Positions 8,980-16,217 of a stretch of 64,000 nucleotides of DNA are shown in pieces. The translations under genes and the position numbers were made by a program. Positions within the stretch are counted from its first letter, which is position 1; every line of letters begins with the position of its first letter. The DNA comes from Streptomyces sp. ITFR-16. Lineage in GTDB: Bacteria; Actinomycetota; Actinomycetes; Streptomycetales; Streptomycetaceae. The stretch spans positions 4,092,001 through 4,156,000 of the forward strand of contig NZ_CP134609.1 of the NCBI RefSeq assembly GCF_031844705.1. Reading direction: 5' to 3'. Under the pieces are notes generated by a model. That model was not told the origin of the DNA and searched no databases. It worked only from the letters and a program-made list of their open reading frames with translations.

Positions 8980-9319
8980 GGGATCCTCCTCCTTGGTGGC
9001 GGGTTGGTACTCCGCCTTTCCACCCAATTCGAGATCATGCCTGCATGGGGCCTGTGTGGCATGCGGGGCGGGCATCCGGGTCATTCGGTTGATGAAGGAC
9101 ACCCGCGGGCAATGCGGTGCAAGGGGAGCCTGCCGTCGACAATGCCACGGTTCGGCTCCGCCCGCTCCGGTTCGTCACACACTTGGCCGCATCGGTTCGC
9201 GCGGTGAGGGGCGCGGAAGCCCCGGAAGGGACGGGTGGCGTCGGCCGGGACGGGCGTCGCCGGGGGTGGTCCGTGCGAGGATCGGTGGACGTTCGGAGCA
9301 GACTTACGGAAGGCAGATC
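8980..9319. other. 340-bp non-coding divergent promoter region
   Basis: This gap separates the DUF5324 gene (leftward) from the cyclophilin gene (rightward). I see no RNA gene, strong hairpin or recognised operator. Short ATGCC/GGCAT arms near 9037-9084 are too weak to call. It presumably contains both promoters. Confidence 0.5.
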
Positions 9320-9847
9320 GTGGCTGAGGAGCTTTACGCCACCTTGAAGACCAACCAGGGCGACATCGAGATCCGGCTCCTGCCGAACCACGCGCCCAAG
9401 ACGGTCAGGAACTTCGTCGAGCTCGCCACCGGCGAGCGCGAGTGGACCCACCCCGCGACCGGTGCCAAGAGCACGGACCGGCTCTACGACGGCACCGTCT
9501 TCCACCGCGTGATCAGCGGGTTCATGATCCAGGGCGGCGACCCGCTGGGCAACGGCACCGGTGGCCCCGGGTACGAGTTCGGCGACGAGTTCCACCCCGA
9601 CCTCGCGTTCACCAAGCCGTATCTGCTGGCCATGGCCAACGCCGGACCGGGCACCAACGGCTCGCAGTTCTTCGTGACGGTCTCGCCGACCGCCTGGCTG
9701 ACCGGCAAGCACACCATCTTCGGCGAGGTGGTGGACCCGAAGAGCCAGCAGGTCGTCGACGCCATCGCGGCCACGCCGACCAACGCGCGCACCGACCGCC
9801 CGGTGCAGGACGTGGTCATCGAGTCGGTCGACATCCAGAAGCGCTGA
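9320..9847 (+). CDS. Peptidyl-prolyl cis-trans isomerase (cyclophilin)
   Basis: This 175-residue, single-domain cytosolic cyclophilin starts at GTG 9320, with GGAAGGC upstream. The family signatures are present: FHRVISGFMIQGGDP (Arg of the catalytic site), NGSQFFVTV, and the WLTGKHTIFGEVV strand. It lacks a signal peptide, so it acts in the cytoplasm on prolyl bonds. It is followed after about 150 bp by the rhomboid gene, the same neighbour arrangement I remember from other Streptomyces. Confidence 0.95.
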   Translation: MAEELYATLKTNQGDIEIRLLPNHAPKTVRNFVELATGEREWTHPATGAKSTDRLYDGTVFHRVISGFMIQGGDPLGNGTGGPGYEFGDEFHPDLAFTKPYLLAMANAGPGTNGSQFFVTVSPTAWLTGKHTIFGEVVDPKSQQVVDAIAATPTNARTDRPVQDVVIESVDIQKR

Positions 9848-9994
9848 TCGCCCGCCGTCACCGGCCGGTCACTCTCCGGATCGCGCCTCCGGGAACCAAC
9901 CGCCCCGCCCGTCCGTATCTGTTGAGAGAGCGGATGTGCGGGGCGGTGCCGTGCGCGCCGCCGCCGCGACGAGGACCGAGGGGACCGGTAAGCC

Positions 9995-10903
9995 ATGGGA
10001 CCGATGGACCAGCAGCCGCCGGGCGCCCCTGGGCCGACCCCGCCCGTCGACGGCCCGGCCGTCTGCTACCGCCACCCGGACCGTGAGACGGCGGTCCGCT
10101 GCACCCGCTGCGACCGCCCCATCTGCCCGGAGTGCATGGTCAGCGCGTCGGTCGGCTTCCAGTGCCCGGACTGTGTGCGCCAGGGGTCCGGTACGGGTCA
10201 CAGCGCCACCGCGAGCCGCCCGCGTACGCTCGCCGGCGGCACGGTGGCGGCCGACCCCCGGCTGGTCACCAAGATCCTGCTCGGGATCAATGTCGCGGTG
10301 TTCGTCGCGGTGCTGTCCAAGAGCGCCCTGGTCGACGACCTGGTGCTGCTGGGCCGGGCGAACTTCTACTACGGCGGTCCGCCCGAGGGCATCGCGGAGG
10401 GCCAGTGGTACCGGCTGGTGACGTCGATGTTCCTGCACCAGGAGGTGTGGCACATCGCCTTCAACATGCTGGGGCTCTGGTGGCTCGGCGGGCCGCTCGA
10501 AGCGGTGCTCGGCCGGGTGCGCTATCTCGCGCTCTATCTGATCTCCGGGCTGGCGGGCGGTGCCCTGACCTACTGGCTCGCCCCGGAGAACCAGCCCTCG
10601 CTGGGCGCCTCGGGCGCCATCTTCGGACTGCTGGGCGCCACCGTCGTGCTGATGCGCCGGCTGAACTACGACATGCGCCCGGTCTTCACGCTGCTGGTGC
10701 TCAACCTGATCATCACCTTCAACCCCTGGGGCGGGATCGCCTGGCAGGCGCACGTGGGCGGTCTGGTGGCCGGGGTGCTGATCGGGATCGGCATGGTGCA
10801 CGCCCCGCGTGAGCGGCGGAACCTCGTGCAGTTCGGCACCTGTGCCGTGACCCTGGCCGTGGTGCTCCTGATCGTGGCGGCGAGAACCGCGGCGCTGACG
10901 TAG
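9995..10903 (+). CDS. Rhomboid intramembrane serine protease with N-terminal zinc finger
   Basis: The 302-residue protein has a B-box-like zinc-binding head (CYRHP, CTRC, CPEC, CPDC; Cys at about 24-60) and six hydrophobic segments. The catalytic dyad is visible: Ser206 in GASGAIFG and His253 in QAHVGG. The HN motif (HIAFNMLGLWWLG) is also present. It should cleave transmembrane substrates in the membrane plane. The zinc finger may recruit partners or substrates on the cytoplasmic side. ATG 9995 is used, and ATG 10004 is an equally possible start. A DnaA-box cluster follows its 3' end. Confidence 0.93.
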   Translation: MGPMDQQPPGAPGPTPPVDGPAVCYRHPDRETAVRCTRCDRPICPECMVSASVGFQCPDCVRQGSGTGHSATASRPRTLAGGTVAADPRLVTKILLGINVAVFVAVLSKSALVDDLVLLGRANFYYGGPPEGIAEGQWYRLVTSMFLHQEVWHIAFNMLGLWWLGGPLEAVLGRVRYLALYLISGLAGGALTYWLAPENQPSLGASGAIFGLLGATVVLMRRLNYDMRPVFTLLVLNLIITFNPWGGIAWQAHVGGLVAGVLIGIGMVHAPRERRNLVQFGTCAVTLAVVLLIVAARTAALT

Positions 10904-10983
10904 GACGGGCGCCGGCCCGGGCCGGCCGTCGGCGGGGCCCGGGGCAGGGTCCTCAGGTCGCTCCGGACCGTTTGTGATCGAAG

Positions 10984-11184
10984 TTGTCCACAGCGTGCAG
11001 CCGATCTTGTGCATTCTGTGGGTACAACTGTGCCCCTTGTCGCTGAGCTGGGTTTTTCCAGCAGGGACAAGGGGCGTTCCACCCCCGGACGGGGGTGGCT
11101 GCAGTCACACCGGCGTCAACATCCGAGGAGTTATCCACAGATCGTCTGACCTTTTCCCCCGCCTGTGGATAACGCTGTGGGTAA
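10984..11184. promoter_or_regulatory. DnaA-box cluster
   Basis: In the 337-bp gap (10904-11240) between two convergent genes I find TTGTCCACA (10984-10992, plus) and TTATCCACA (11131-11139, plus). The same TTATCCACA occurs on the minus strand at 11164-11172. A one-mismatch box (TTACCCACA, minus, 11176-11184) and a weak one (11017-11025) are also present. The three perfect boxes and the near-perfect one match DnaA consensus sites. No AT-rich unwinding element is visible, so it looks like a DnaA-binding or titration locus rather than an origin. S. coelicolor has reported DnaA-box clusters flanking oriC (H69, H24, D78). By gene context this may be the H69 equivalent, but that correspondence is inferred. 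Confidence 0.75.
11032..11098. terminator. Two tandem hairpins inside the DnaA-box region
   Basis: Arms GCCCCTTGTC (11032-11041) and GACAAGGGGC (11066-11075) enclose a smaller GCTGG/CCAGC hairpin with a T-rich loop. A second hairpin has CCACCCCC (11079-11086) pairing with GGGGGTGG (11091-11098). They lie between convergent rhomboid and crgA genes, so a terminator role is likely. They also split the DnaA boxes into two groups. Confidence 0.6.
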
Positions 11185-11240
11185 CTCAGGGCAAGGGTTG
11201 CGGGACCGGTACCCGCTGTGGTGCTACGCGGCCCTGCGGG

Positions 11241-11495
11241 CTACTTCCACTGGGTGGAGACGCCGAAGCCGCCGGCGATGAAGCCGAAGCCGACCACGAT
11301 GTTCCAGTTCCCGAGCGACTTGATCGGCAGATCGCCGTCGGTGACGTAGAAGACGACGATCCAGGCCAGACCGATCAGGAACAGCGCCAGCATCACCGGC
11401 GCGACCCAACTGCGGTTGGTCAGCTTTATGTTGGTTGCCTGCTTCGCCGGGGGCGGCGTGAAGTCGGCCTTCTTGCGGATACGTGACTTCGGCAC
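11241..11495 (-). CDS. crgA: Cell division protein CrgA
   Basis: The 84-residue protein (MPKSRIRKKADFTPPP...) has a basic N terminus and two membrane helices (WVAPVMLALFLIGLAWIVVFYV; WNIVVGFGFIAGGFGVST). Length, sequence and location match CrgA. That protein is an actinobacterial divisome component and, in Streptomyces, a negative regulator of FtsZ-ring assembly in aerial hyphae. The gene is convergent with the rhomboid gene and divergent from the DUF881 gene. It is a reliable landmark for the oriC-proximal division region. Confidence 0.95.
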   Translation of the reverse strand: MPKSRIRKKADFTPPPAKQATNIKLTNRSWVAPVMLALFLIGLAWIVVFYVTDGDLPIKSLGNWNIVVGFGFIAGGFGVSTQWK

Positions 11496-11636
11496 GAGGA
11501 ACTCTCCTGTCGATGCGCTGCGTGACCGCGCAGGGAACTGTGGCTGGCGCCGGGGCGGGGCGCGAGGGGGAATGCTGCCTCCCCCGGGCGTCCGTTAGCG
11601 TAGTGCTTCCGTGGCGCCGAAGGAGATAAGGGTACG

Positions 11637-12404
11637 TTGAGCAATTCTGCCGACTCTCCCCCCGGGCCGGTCCGGCGCACCTTCCGGCATCCGGTCAGAG
11701 TGCTCACCGCTGCCGTTTTCGCCCTCGCCGGCCTCATCTTCGTCACGAGCGCGAACACGGCCAAGGGCACCAACATCCGTACCGACTCCTCACTGCTGAA
11801 GCTCTCCGACCTCGTCCAGCAGCGCAGCGAGAAGAACGCGGCCCTCGAGGAGTCCGCCGCTTCCGTGCGCGAGGACATCGACACCCTCGCCCAGCGCGAC
11901 AACGGCAGCAGCAAGGCGGAGAACGCCAGGCTCAGGGCGCTGGAGCGGGCCGCCGGCACCACCAAGCTCTCCGGCAGGGCCGTGGCGGTCACCCTCAACG
12001 ACGCCCCGCCGAACGCCACCGCGAGCCCCGGCTACCCCGATCCGCAGCCCAACGACCTGGTCATCCACCAGCAGGACCTCCAGGCCGTCGTCAACGCGCT
12101 GTGGCAGGGCGGCGCCAAGGGGATCAAGGTCATGGACCAGCGGCTGATCTCGACCAGCGCGGTGCGCTGCGTCGGCAACACCCTGATCCTCCAGGGCCGG
12201 GTCTACTCGCCGCCGTACAAGATCACCGCGGTCGGCGACCCCGGCAGGCTCCAGCGGGCGCTGAACGCCTCCCCGGCGATCCAGAACTACCTGCTGTACG
12301 TGAAGGCGTACGGGCTCGGCTGGAAAGTCGACGAGCACGAGGCGGTGACTCTTCCCGGCTACTCGGGCACAGTGGATCTCCACTATGCGGAGCCGGTGAA
12401 GTAG
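11637..12404 (+). CDS. DUF881 family membrane protein
   Basis: The 255-residue protein starts at a TTG (11637), supported by AAGGAG nine bases upstream. It has an N-terminal membrane helix (about 22-40: VLTAAVFALAGLIFVTSA), a coiled-coil segment (about 50-105) and an extracytoplasmic DUF881 domain (LSGRAVAVTLNDAPP ... VNALWQGGAKGIKVMDQRLISTSAVRCVGNTL). DUF881 proteins (YlxW/YlxX-like) are commonly found next to division and cell-wall genes in Gram-positives. Their biochemical role is unclear. The first sortase gene follows after 25 bp. Confidence 0.9.
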   Translation: MSNSADSPPGPVRRTFRHPVRVLTAAVFALAGLIFVTSANTAKGTNIRTDSSLLKLSDLVQQRSEKNAALEESAASVREDIDTLAQRDNGSSKAENARLRALERAAGTTKLSGRAVAVTLNDAPPNATASPGYPDPQPNDLVIHQQDLQAVVNALWQGGAKGIKVMDQRLISTSAVRCVGNTLILQGRVYSPPYKITAVGDPGRLQRALNASPAIQNYLLYVKAYGLGWKVDEHEAVTLPGYSGTVDLHYAEPVK

Positions 12405-12429
12405 CGAGCAGCTGCGGGGAGGCCGCCCG

Positions 12430-13137
12430 GTGTCGGTGCGACTGGTCGTGCGGACGTTCAGCGAGCTGTGCATCACGGCCGGGGTGCTGATCATCCTCTT
12501 CGTGGTGTACGTCCTGTTCTGGACCGGGGTGAAGGCCGCCGGCGCGACCGAGAGCCAGATCGACACCCTGCAGAGCCAGTGGGCGCGCGAGCCGGTGTCC
12601 ACGCCCGCGGTCCCCGCCCCCTCCGCGTCGCCCGCCCCTGCCGACCCTCCCGCCCCGAAGGCGTACCCGGACGGAAAGCCGTTCGCGATGCTCTACATCC
12701 CCCGCTTCGGGAAGGGATGGGAGTGGCCCGTCCTGGAGAACACCGAGGTCAGGACCTTGCAGAAGGGGCTCGGCCACTACCGGGGCACCGCCGCGCCCGG
12801 CGCGACGGGCAATTTCGCGGTGGCCGGGCACCGCCGCACCTACGGCGACCCGTTCAAGGACTTCCCGAAGCTGCGCCCCGGCGACGCGGTGCTGGTGACG
12901 GACGGGACTACCTGGTTCACGTACCGGATCGACCGGAGGCCGTACCGCACGGTGCCGGGCGATGTCGGTGTCATCGACCCGGTGCCGCGCAAGTCCGGTT
13001 TCGACGGGCCGGGCCGCTATCTGACGCTGACCACCTGTGATCCGGAATGGGGCAGCAGCCACCGGCTGATCGTCTGGGCACACCTAGACGCGACCGCCCC
13101 CGCGGCCGGCGGCAGACCGGAAGCTTTCCACAGCTGA
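12430..13137 (+). CDS. Class E sortase
   Basis: This 235-residue membrane transpeptidase has an N-terminal signal anchor (about 15-35: AGVLIILFVVYVLFWTG) and a Pro/Ala linker (about 57-77). The sortase domain has all three catalytic elements: His in AVAGHRRTYGD, Cys in LTLTTCDPEW and Arg in SSHRLIVWA. The start is GTG 12430. Class E sortases of Streptomyces cleave LAxTG signals and attach chaplins and other proteins to peptidoglycan. It is the most divergent of three sortases here (TTCDPEWGS instead of TTCTP). Confidence 0.93.
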   Translation: MSVRLVVRTFSELCITAGVLIILFVVYVLFWTGVKAAGATESQIDTLQSQWAREPVSTPAVPAPSASPAPADPPAPKAYPDGKPFAMLYIPRFGKGWEWPVLENTEVRTLQKGLGHYRGTAAPGATGNFAVAGHRRTYGDPFKDFPKLRPGDAVLVTDGTTWFTYRIDRRPYRTVPGDVGVIDPVPRKSGFDGPGRYLTLTTCDPEWGSSHRLIVWAHLDATAPAAGGRPEAFHS

Positions 13138-13193
13138 CCCCCGTGCCCGCCCCGGGCCTTTAGTCTGGTCCCGTACCGAATGGAGGGGTCAGC

Positions 13194-13376
13194 ATGTACG
13201 GCTGGATCTGGCGGCATCTGCCGGGCAACGTGTGGGTGCGTGGGTTCATTTCGCTCGTGCTCGCCCTGGCGGTCGTCTATGCGCTGTTCCAGTACGTCTT
13301 CCCGTGGGCGGAGCCGCTGCTTCCGTTCGGCGATGTGACGGTCGACGGCGCGAGCGGGGCGGGGGCCGGCCGATGA
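13194..13376 (+). CDS. Small single-pass membrane protein
   Basis: This 60-residue protein (MYGWIWRHLPGNVWVRGFIS...) has one strong membrane helix (about 17-40) and a short Gly/Ala-rich tail. It is preceded by GGAGGGG and a TAGTCT element that could be a -10 box. It overlaps the pabA-type start by 4 bp (ATGA), so it is likely co-translated. It is probably a real conserved small gene because of the ribosome site and the overlap. Its role is unknown. Confidence 0.75.
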   Translation: MYGWIWRHLPGNVWVRGFISLVLALAVVYALFQYVFPWAEPLLPFGDVTVDGASGAGAGR

Positions 13377-14011
13377 GCGCCCGCATCCTCGTCGTCGACA
13401 ACTACGACAGCTTCGTCTTCAACCTCGTCCAGTACCTCTACCAGCTCGGCGCCGAGTGCGAGGTGCTGCGCAACGACGAGGTGACCACGGCCCACGCCCA
13501 GGACGGCTTCGACGGCGTCCTGCTCTCCCCCGGCCCCGGCACGCCCGAGCACGCGGGTGTCTGCGTCGACATGGTGCGGCACTGCGCGGCCACCGGCGTC
13601 CCGGTCTTCGGCGTCTGCCTGGGGATGCAGTCGATGGCGGTGGCCTACGGCGGTGTCGTGGACCGCGCCCCCGAGCTGCTGCACGGCAAGACCTCCCCGG
13701 TGACCCACGAGGGCAAGGGCGTCTTCGCCGGTCTGCCCTCCCCGTTCACCGCGACCCGCTACCACTCGCTCGCCGCCGAACCGGACACCGTTCCCGATGA
13801 GCTGGAGGTCACCGCGCGGACGGCCGACGGCATCATCATGGGGCTGCGCCACCGGGAGCTGGCTGTCGAGGGGGTGCAGTTCCACCCGGAGTCGGTGCTC
13901 ACCGAGCACGGCCATCTGATGCTGGCCAACTGGCTGGCGCAGTGCGGTGACGCCGGAGCCGTCGAGAGGTCGGCGGGACTCGCGCCGGTGGTGGGCAAGG
14001 CCGTCGCGTGA
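13373..14011 (+). CDS. pabA: Class I glutamine amidotransferase (PabA/TrpG type)
   Basis: The 212-residue enzyme begins MSARILVVDNYDSFVFNLVQYL. It has the catalytic Cys in GVCLGMQSM (about residue 80) and the His-Glu of the triad in VQFHPESVL. It supplies ammonia to a chorismate-using partner (4-amino-4-deoxychorismate or anthranilate synthase). The partner subunit is not nearby, so PabA and TrpG cannot be separated with certainty. It overlaps the genes on both sides by 4 bp and sits between sortase genes, an odd mix of folate/tryptophan and cell-wall functions that is conserved in Streptomyces as far as I recall. Confidence 0.9.
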   Translation: MSARILVVDNYDSFVFNLVQYLYQLGAECEVLRNDEVTTAHAQDGFDGVLLSPGPGTPEHAGVCVDMVRHCAATGVPVFGVCLGMQSMAVAYGGVVDRAPELLHGKTSPVTHEGKGVFAGLPSPFTATRYHSLAAEPDTVPDELEVTARTADGIIMGLRHRELAVEGVQFHPESVLTEHGHLMLANWLAQCGDAGAVERSAGLAPVVGKAVA

Positions 14012-15381
14012 CCCCACCCCGCCACGGACGCGAGACCGGCCAGGACGGCCCGTACGATCCGGGGGCGTACGAGGCCGCAGGCGCGTTCGAGGCGGCGGTC
14101 GACCAGTTGGTGGACCCGCTGAACGACCCGCTGCCGGGGCGGCACGCCTCCCCGCCGCCGCAGCCCACCGCACAGGATCCCCGAGGGCAGGCCCCACAGG
14201 GCCCACAGGCGCCCCAGGAGCCCCCGCCCGAGTGGTACGACCCCGAGGGCTACGAACGGGACTGGTACGGCCGCCAGGGGCCCGTACTGCCGCCCGCACC
14301 TGCCTCCGGGCAGCCGCCCGTCCCGACACCCGCGCCGACGCCCCCGCGCGCCTCCGTGCCGGCGCCCGCCGCCGAGCCGCCGCTCGCTCCGCGCACCGAG
14401 GAGACCGTCGCGCTGCGCACGGCGGATCTGCGGCGCACGGTCGCGGACGGCCCGGTGGTGCCCGCGCCGCGCCCGGAGCCGGAGCCCTTGCCCGTGTCCG
14501 GAGGCGACGAGCCGGCCGGGGAGGGCCACAGCGGTGCCGCCGGCGCGGAGGACGAGCCCGTCACCGGCGGCCGGGCCGAACGCCGCCGCGCGGCGAAGGG
14601 CCGGGGCCGGCGGCGCGGCGAACCGGCGGCCCGGCCGGGCGCCGGGGGCGAGGCCCCGGCGAAGCCGATGTCCCGCGTCGAGGCGCGGCGGGCGGCCAAG
14701 GCCGCCAAGGACAGCCCGGCGGTCGTCATCAGCCGGGTGGTCGGCGAGCTGTTCATCTCGCTGGGCGTCCTGATGCTGCTGTTCGTCACCTACCAGCTGT
14801 GGTGGACGAACGTGCGCGCCGACCAGATCGCCGGCCGGGAGACCCACAAGATCCAGGACGACTGGGCCAAGGGCGGCCGCAAGCCGGAGGCCTTCCAGCC
14901 CGGCGAGGGCTTCGCCATCATCCACATCCCGAAGCTCGACGTGGTCACCCCGATCGCCGAGGGGACCAGCAAGGAGAAGGTCCTCGACCGCGGCATGGTC
15001 GGCCACTACGGCGAGGAGCCGCTGCGCACGGCGATGCCGTCCGCCAAGCAGGGCAACTTCGCCCTGGCCGGCCACCGCAACACGCACGGCGAGCCGTTCC
15101 GCTACATCAACCGGCTGCGCCCCGGCGACCCGATCGTCGTCGAGACGCGGGAGGCGTACTACACGTACGAGATGGTGAGCGTGCTGCCCCAGACCTCGCC
15201 GTCCAATGTGTCCGTCATCGGCCCTGTGCCGCCGCAGTCCGGCTTCACCAAGCCCGGCCGGTACATCACCTTGACGACGTGTACGCCGGAATTCACGAGT
15301 ACGTACCGTTTGATCGTCTGGGGCAAGATGGTCGACGAACGGCCGCGCAGCAAGGGGAAGCCCGACGTGCTCGTCGGCTGA
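14008..15381 (+). CDS. Class E sortase with long disordered N terminus (SrtE-like)
   Basis: This 457-residue protein starts at GTG 14008, overlapping the pabA stop. The first 230 or so residues are disordered, rich in Pro, Ala, Gly, Glu and Arg, and cytoplasmic. A membrane anchor follows (about 245-268: ELFISLGVLMLLFVTYQLWW). The sortase domain has His (ALAGHRNTHGEPF), Cys (ITLTTCTPEFTS) and Arg (YRLIVWGK). The unusually long cytoplasmic part may be partly a start-site matter, since an internal start would still give a normal sortase. Position next to pknB suggests the SrtE1 orthologue, which processes chaplins. I infer that from context. Confidence 0.92.
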   Translation: MTPPRHGRETGQDGPYDPGAYEAAGAFEAAVDQLVDPLNDPLPGRHASPPPQPTAQDPRGQAPQGPQAPQEPPPEWYDPEGYERDWYGRQGPVLPPAPASGQPPVPTPAPTPPRASVPAPAAEPPLAPRTEETVALRTADLRRTVADGPVVPAPRPEPEPLPVSGGDEPAGEGHSGAAGAEDEPVTGGRAERRRAAKGRGRRRGEPAARPGAGGEAPAKPMSRVEARRAAKAAKDSPAVVISRVVGELFISLGVLMLLFVTYQLWWTNVRADQIAGRETHKIQDDWAKGGRKPEAFQPGEGFAIIHIPKLDVVTPIAEGTSKEKVLDRGMVGHYGEEPLRTAMPSAKQGNFALAGHRNTHGEPFRYINRLRPGDPIVVETREAYYTYEMVSVLPQTSPSNVSVIGPVPPQSGFTKPGRYITLTTCTPEFTSTYRLIVWGKMVDERPRSKGKPDVLVG

Positions 15382-15415
15382 ACGGGCTGGACATCATCAC
15401 GACAGGGACGGTGCG

Positions 15416-16144
15416 GTGGCAGCGACGACCGAGGACCAAGAGCAGACCGAGGAGTCCGTGCCCCCGGTGCGCCCCCGAGGGCGCCATCCCTTCGCCACCG
15501 CGGTCAGCTTCTTCGGTGAACTCCTCATCACCGCAGGCCTGGTGCTCGGCCTGTTCGTCGTCTACTCGCTGTGGTGGACGAACGTGCTCGCCGACCGGGA
15601 GGCGAGCAAACAGGGCAACACCGTCCGCGACCGCTGGGCCGACGGCCCGGGCGCGCTGGACACCAAGGACGGCATCGGCTTCCTCCACGTCCCGTCGATG
15701 AAGAACGGCGAGGTGCTCGTCAAGAAGGGCACCGACACCGAGAACCTCAACGACGGCATCGCCGGCTACTACACCGATCCGGTGAAATCCGCGCTCCCCT
15801 CCGACAAGGAGGGCAACTTCACGCTGGCCGCCCACCGGGACGGGCACGGGGCGAAGTTCCACAACATCGACAAGGTGCGGACCGGGGACGCGATCGTCTT
15901 CGAGACCAAGGACACCTGGTACGTCTACAAGGTCTTCAAGGAGCTTCCGGAGACCTCGAAGTACAACGTCGACGTCCTCAAGGCCGTCCCGAAGGGCTCA
16001 GGCGCGAAGAAGGGCGGCCGCTACATCACGCTGACGACCTGCACCCCGGTCTTCACGTCGAAGTACCGCTACATCGTGTGGGGCGAGCTCGTCCGTACGG
16101 AGAAGGTCGACCGGGACCGTACGAAGCCGGCCGAGCTGCGCTGA
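15416..16144 (+). CDS. Class E sortase (SrtE-like)
   Basis: This 242-residue sortase starts at GTG 15416, 34 bp after the previous sortase. It has a membrane anchor (about 28-52: FFGELLITAGLVLGLFVVYSLWW). The catalytic residues lie in TLAAHRDGHGAKF (His), ITLTTCTPVFTS (Cys) and KYRYIVWGE (Arg). It is closely similar to the preceding enzyme around the anchor (LWWTNV) and active site, which indicates tandem duplication. It probably corresponds to SrtE2. A strong terminator follows, separating it from the convergent pknB. Confidence 0.93.
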   Translation: MAATTEDQEQTEESVPPVRPRGRHPFATAVSFFGELLITAGLVLGLFVVYSLWWTNVLADREASKQGNTVRDRWADGPGALDTKDGIGFLHVPSMKNGEVLVKKGTDTENLNDGIAGYYTDPVKSALPSDKEGNFTLAAHRDGHGAKFHNIDKVRTGDAIVFETKDTWYVYKVFKELPETSKYNVDVLKAVPKGSGAKKGGRYITLTTCTPVFTSKYRYIVWGELVRTEKVDRDRTKPAELR

Positions 16145-16157
16145 GACGACGGGACGA

Positions 16158-16205
16158 GCAGAGGGCCCTGGCCGCCGCGCGCTGCGGTGACCAGGGCCCT
16201 CTGCC
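16158..16205. terminator. Bidirectional intrinsic terminator
   Basis: Perfect 14-bp arms (16158-16171 and 16191-16204) lie between the convergent sortase and pknB genes. Confidence 0.85.
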
Positions 16206-16217
16206 TGTGGCGGGTGC

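Noticed and set aside
10904..11240. A replication origin at the DnaA-box cluster
   Set aside because: There are only four good boxes, no AT-rich unwinding element and no dnaA/dnaN neighbours. Streptomyces oriC has many more boxes.
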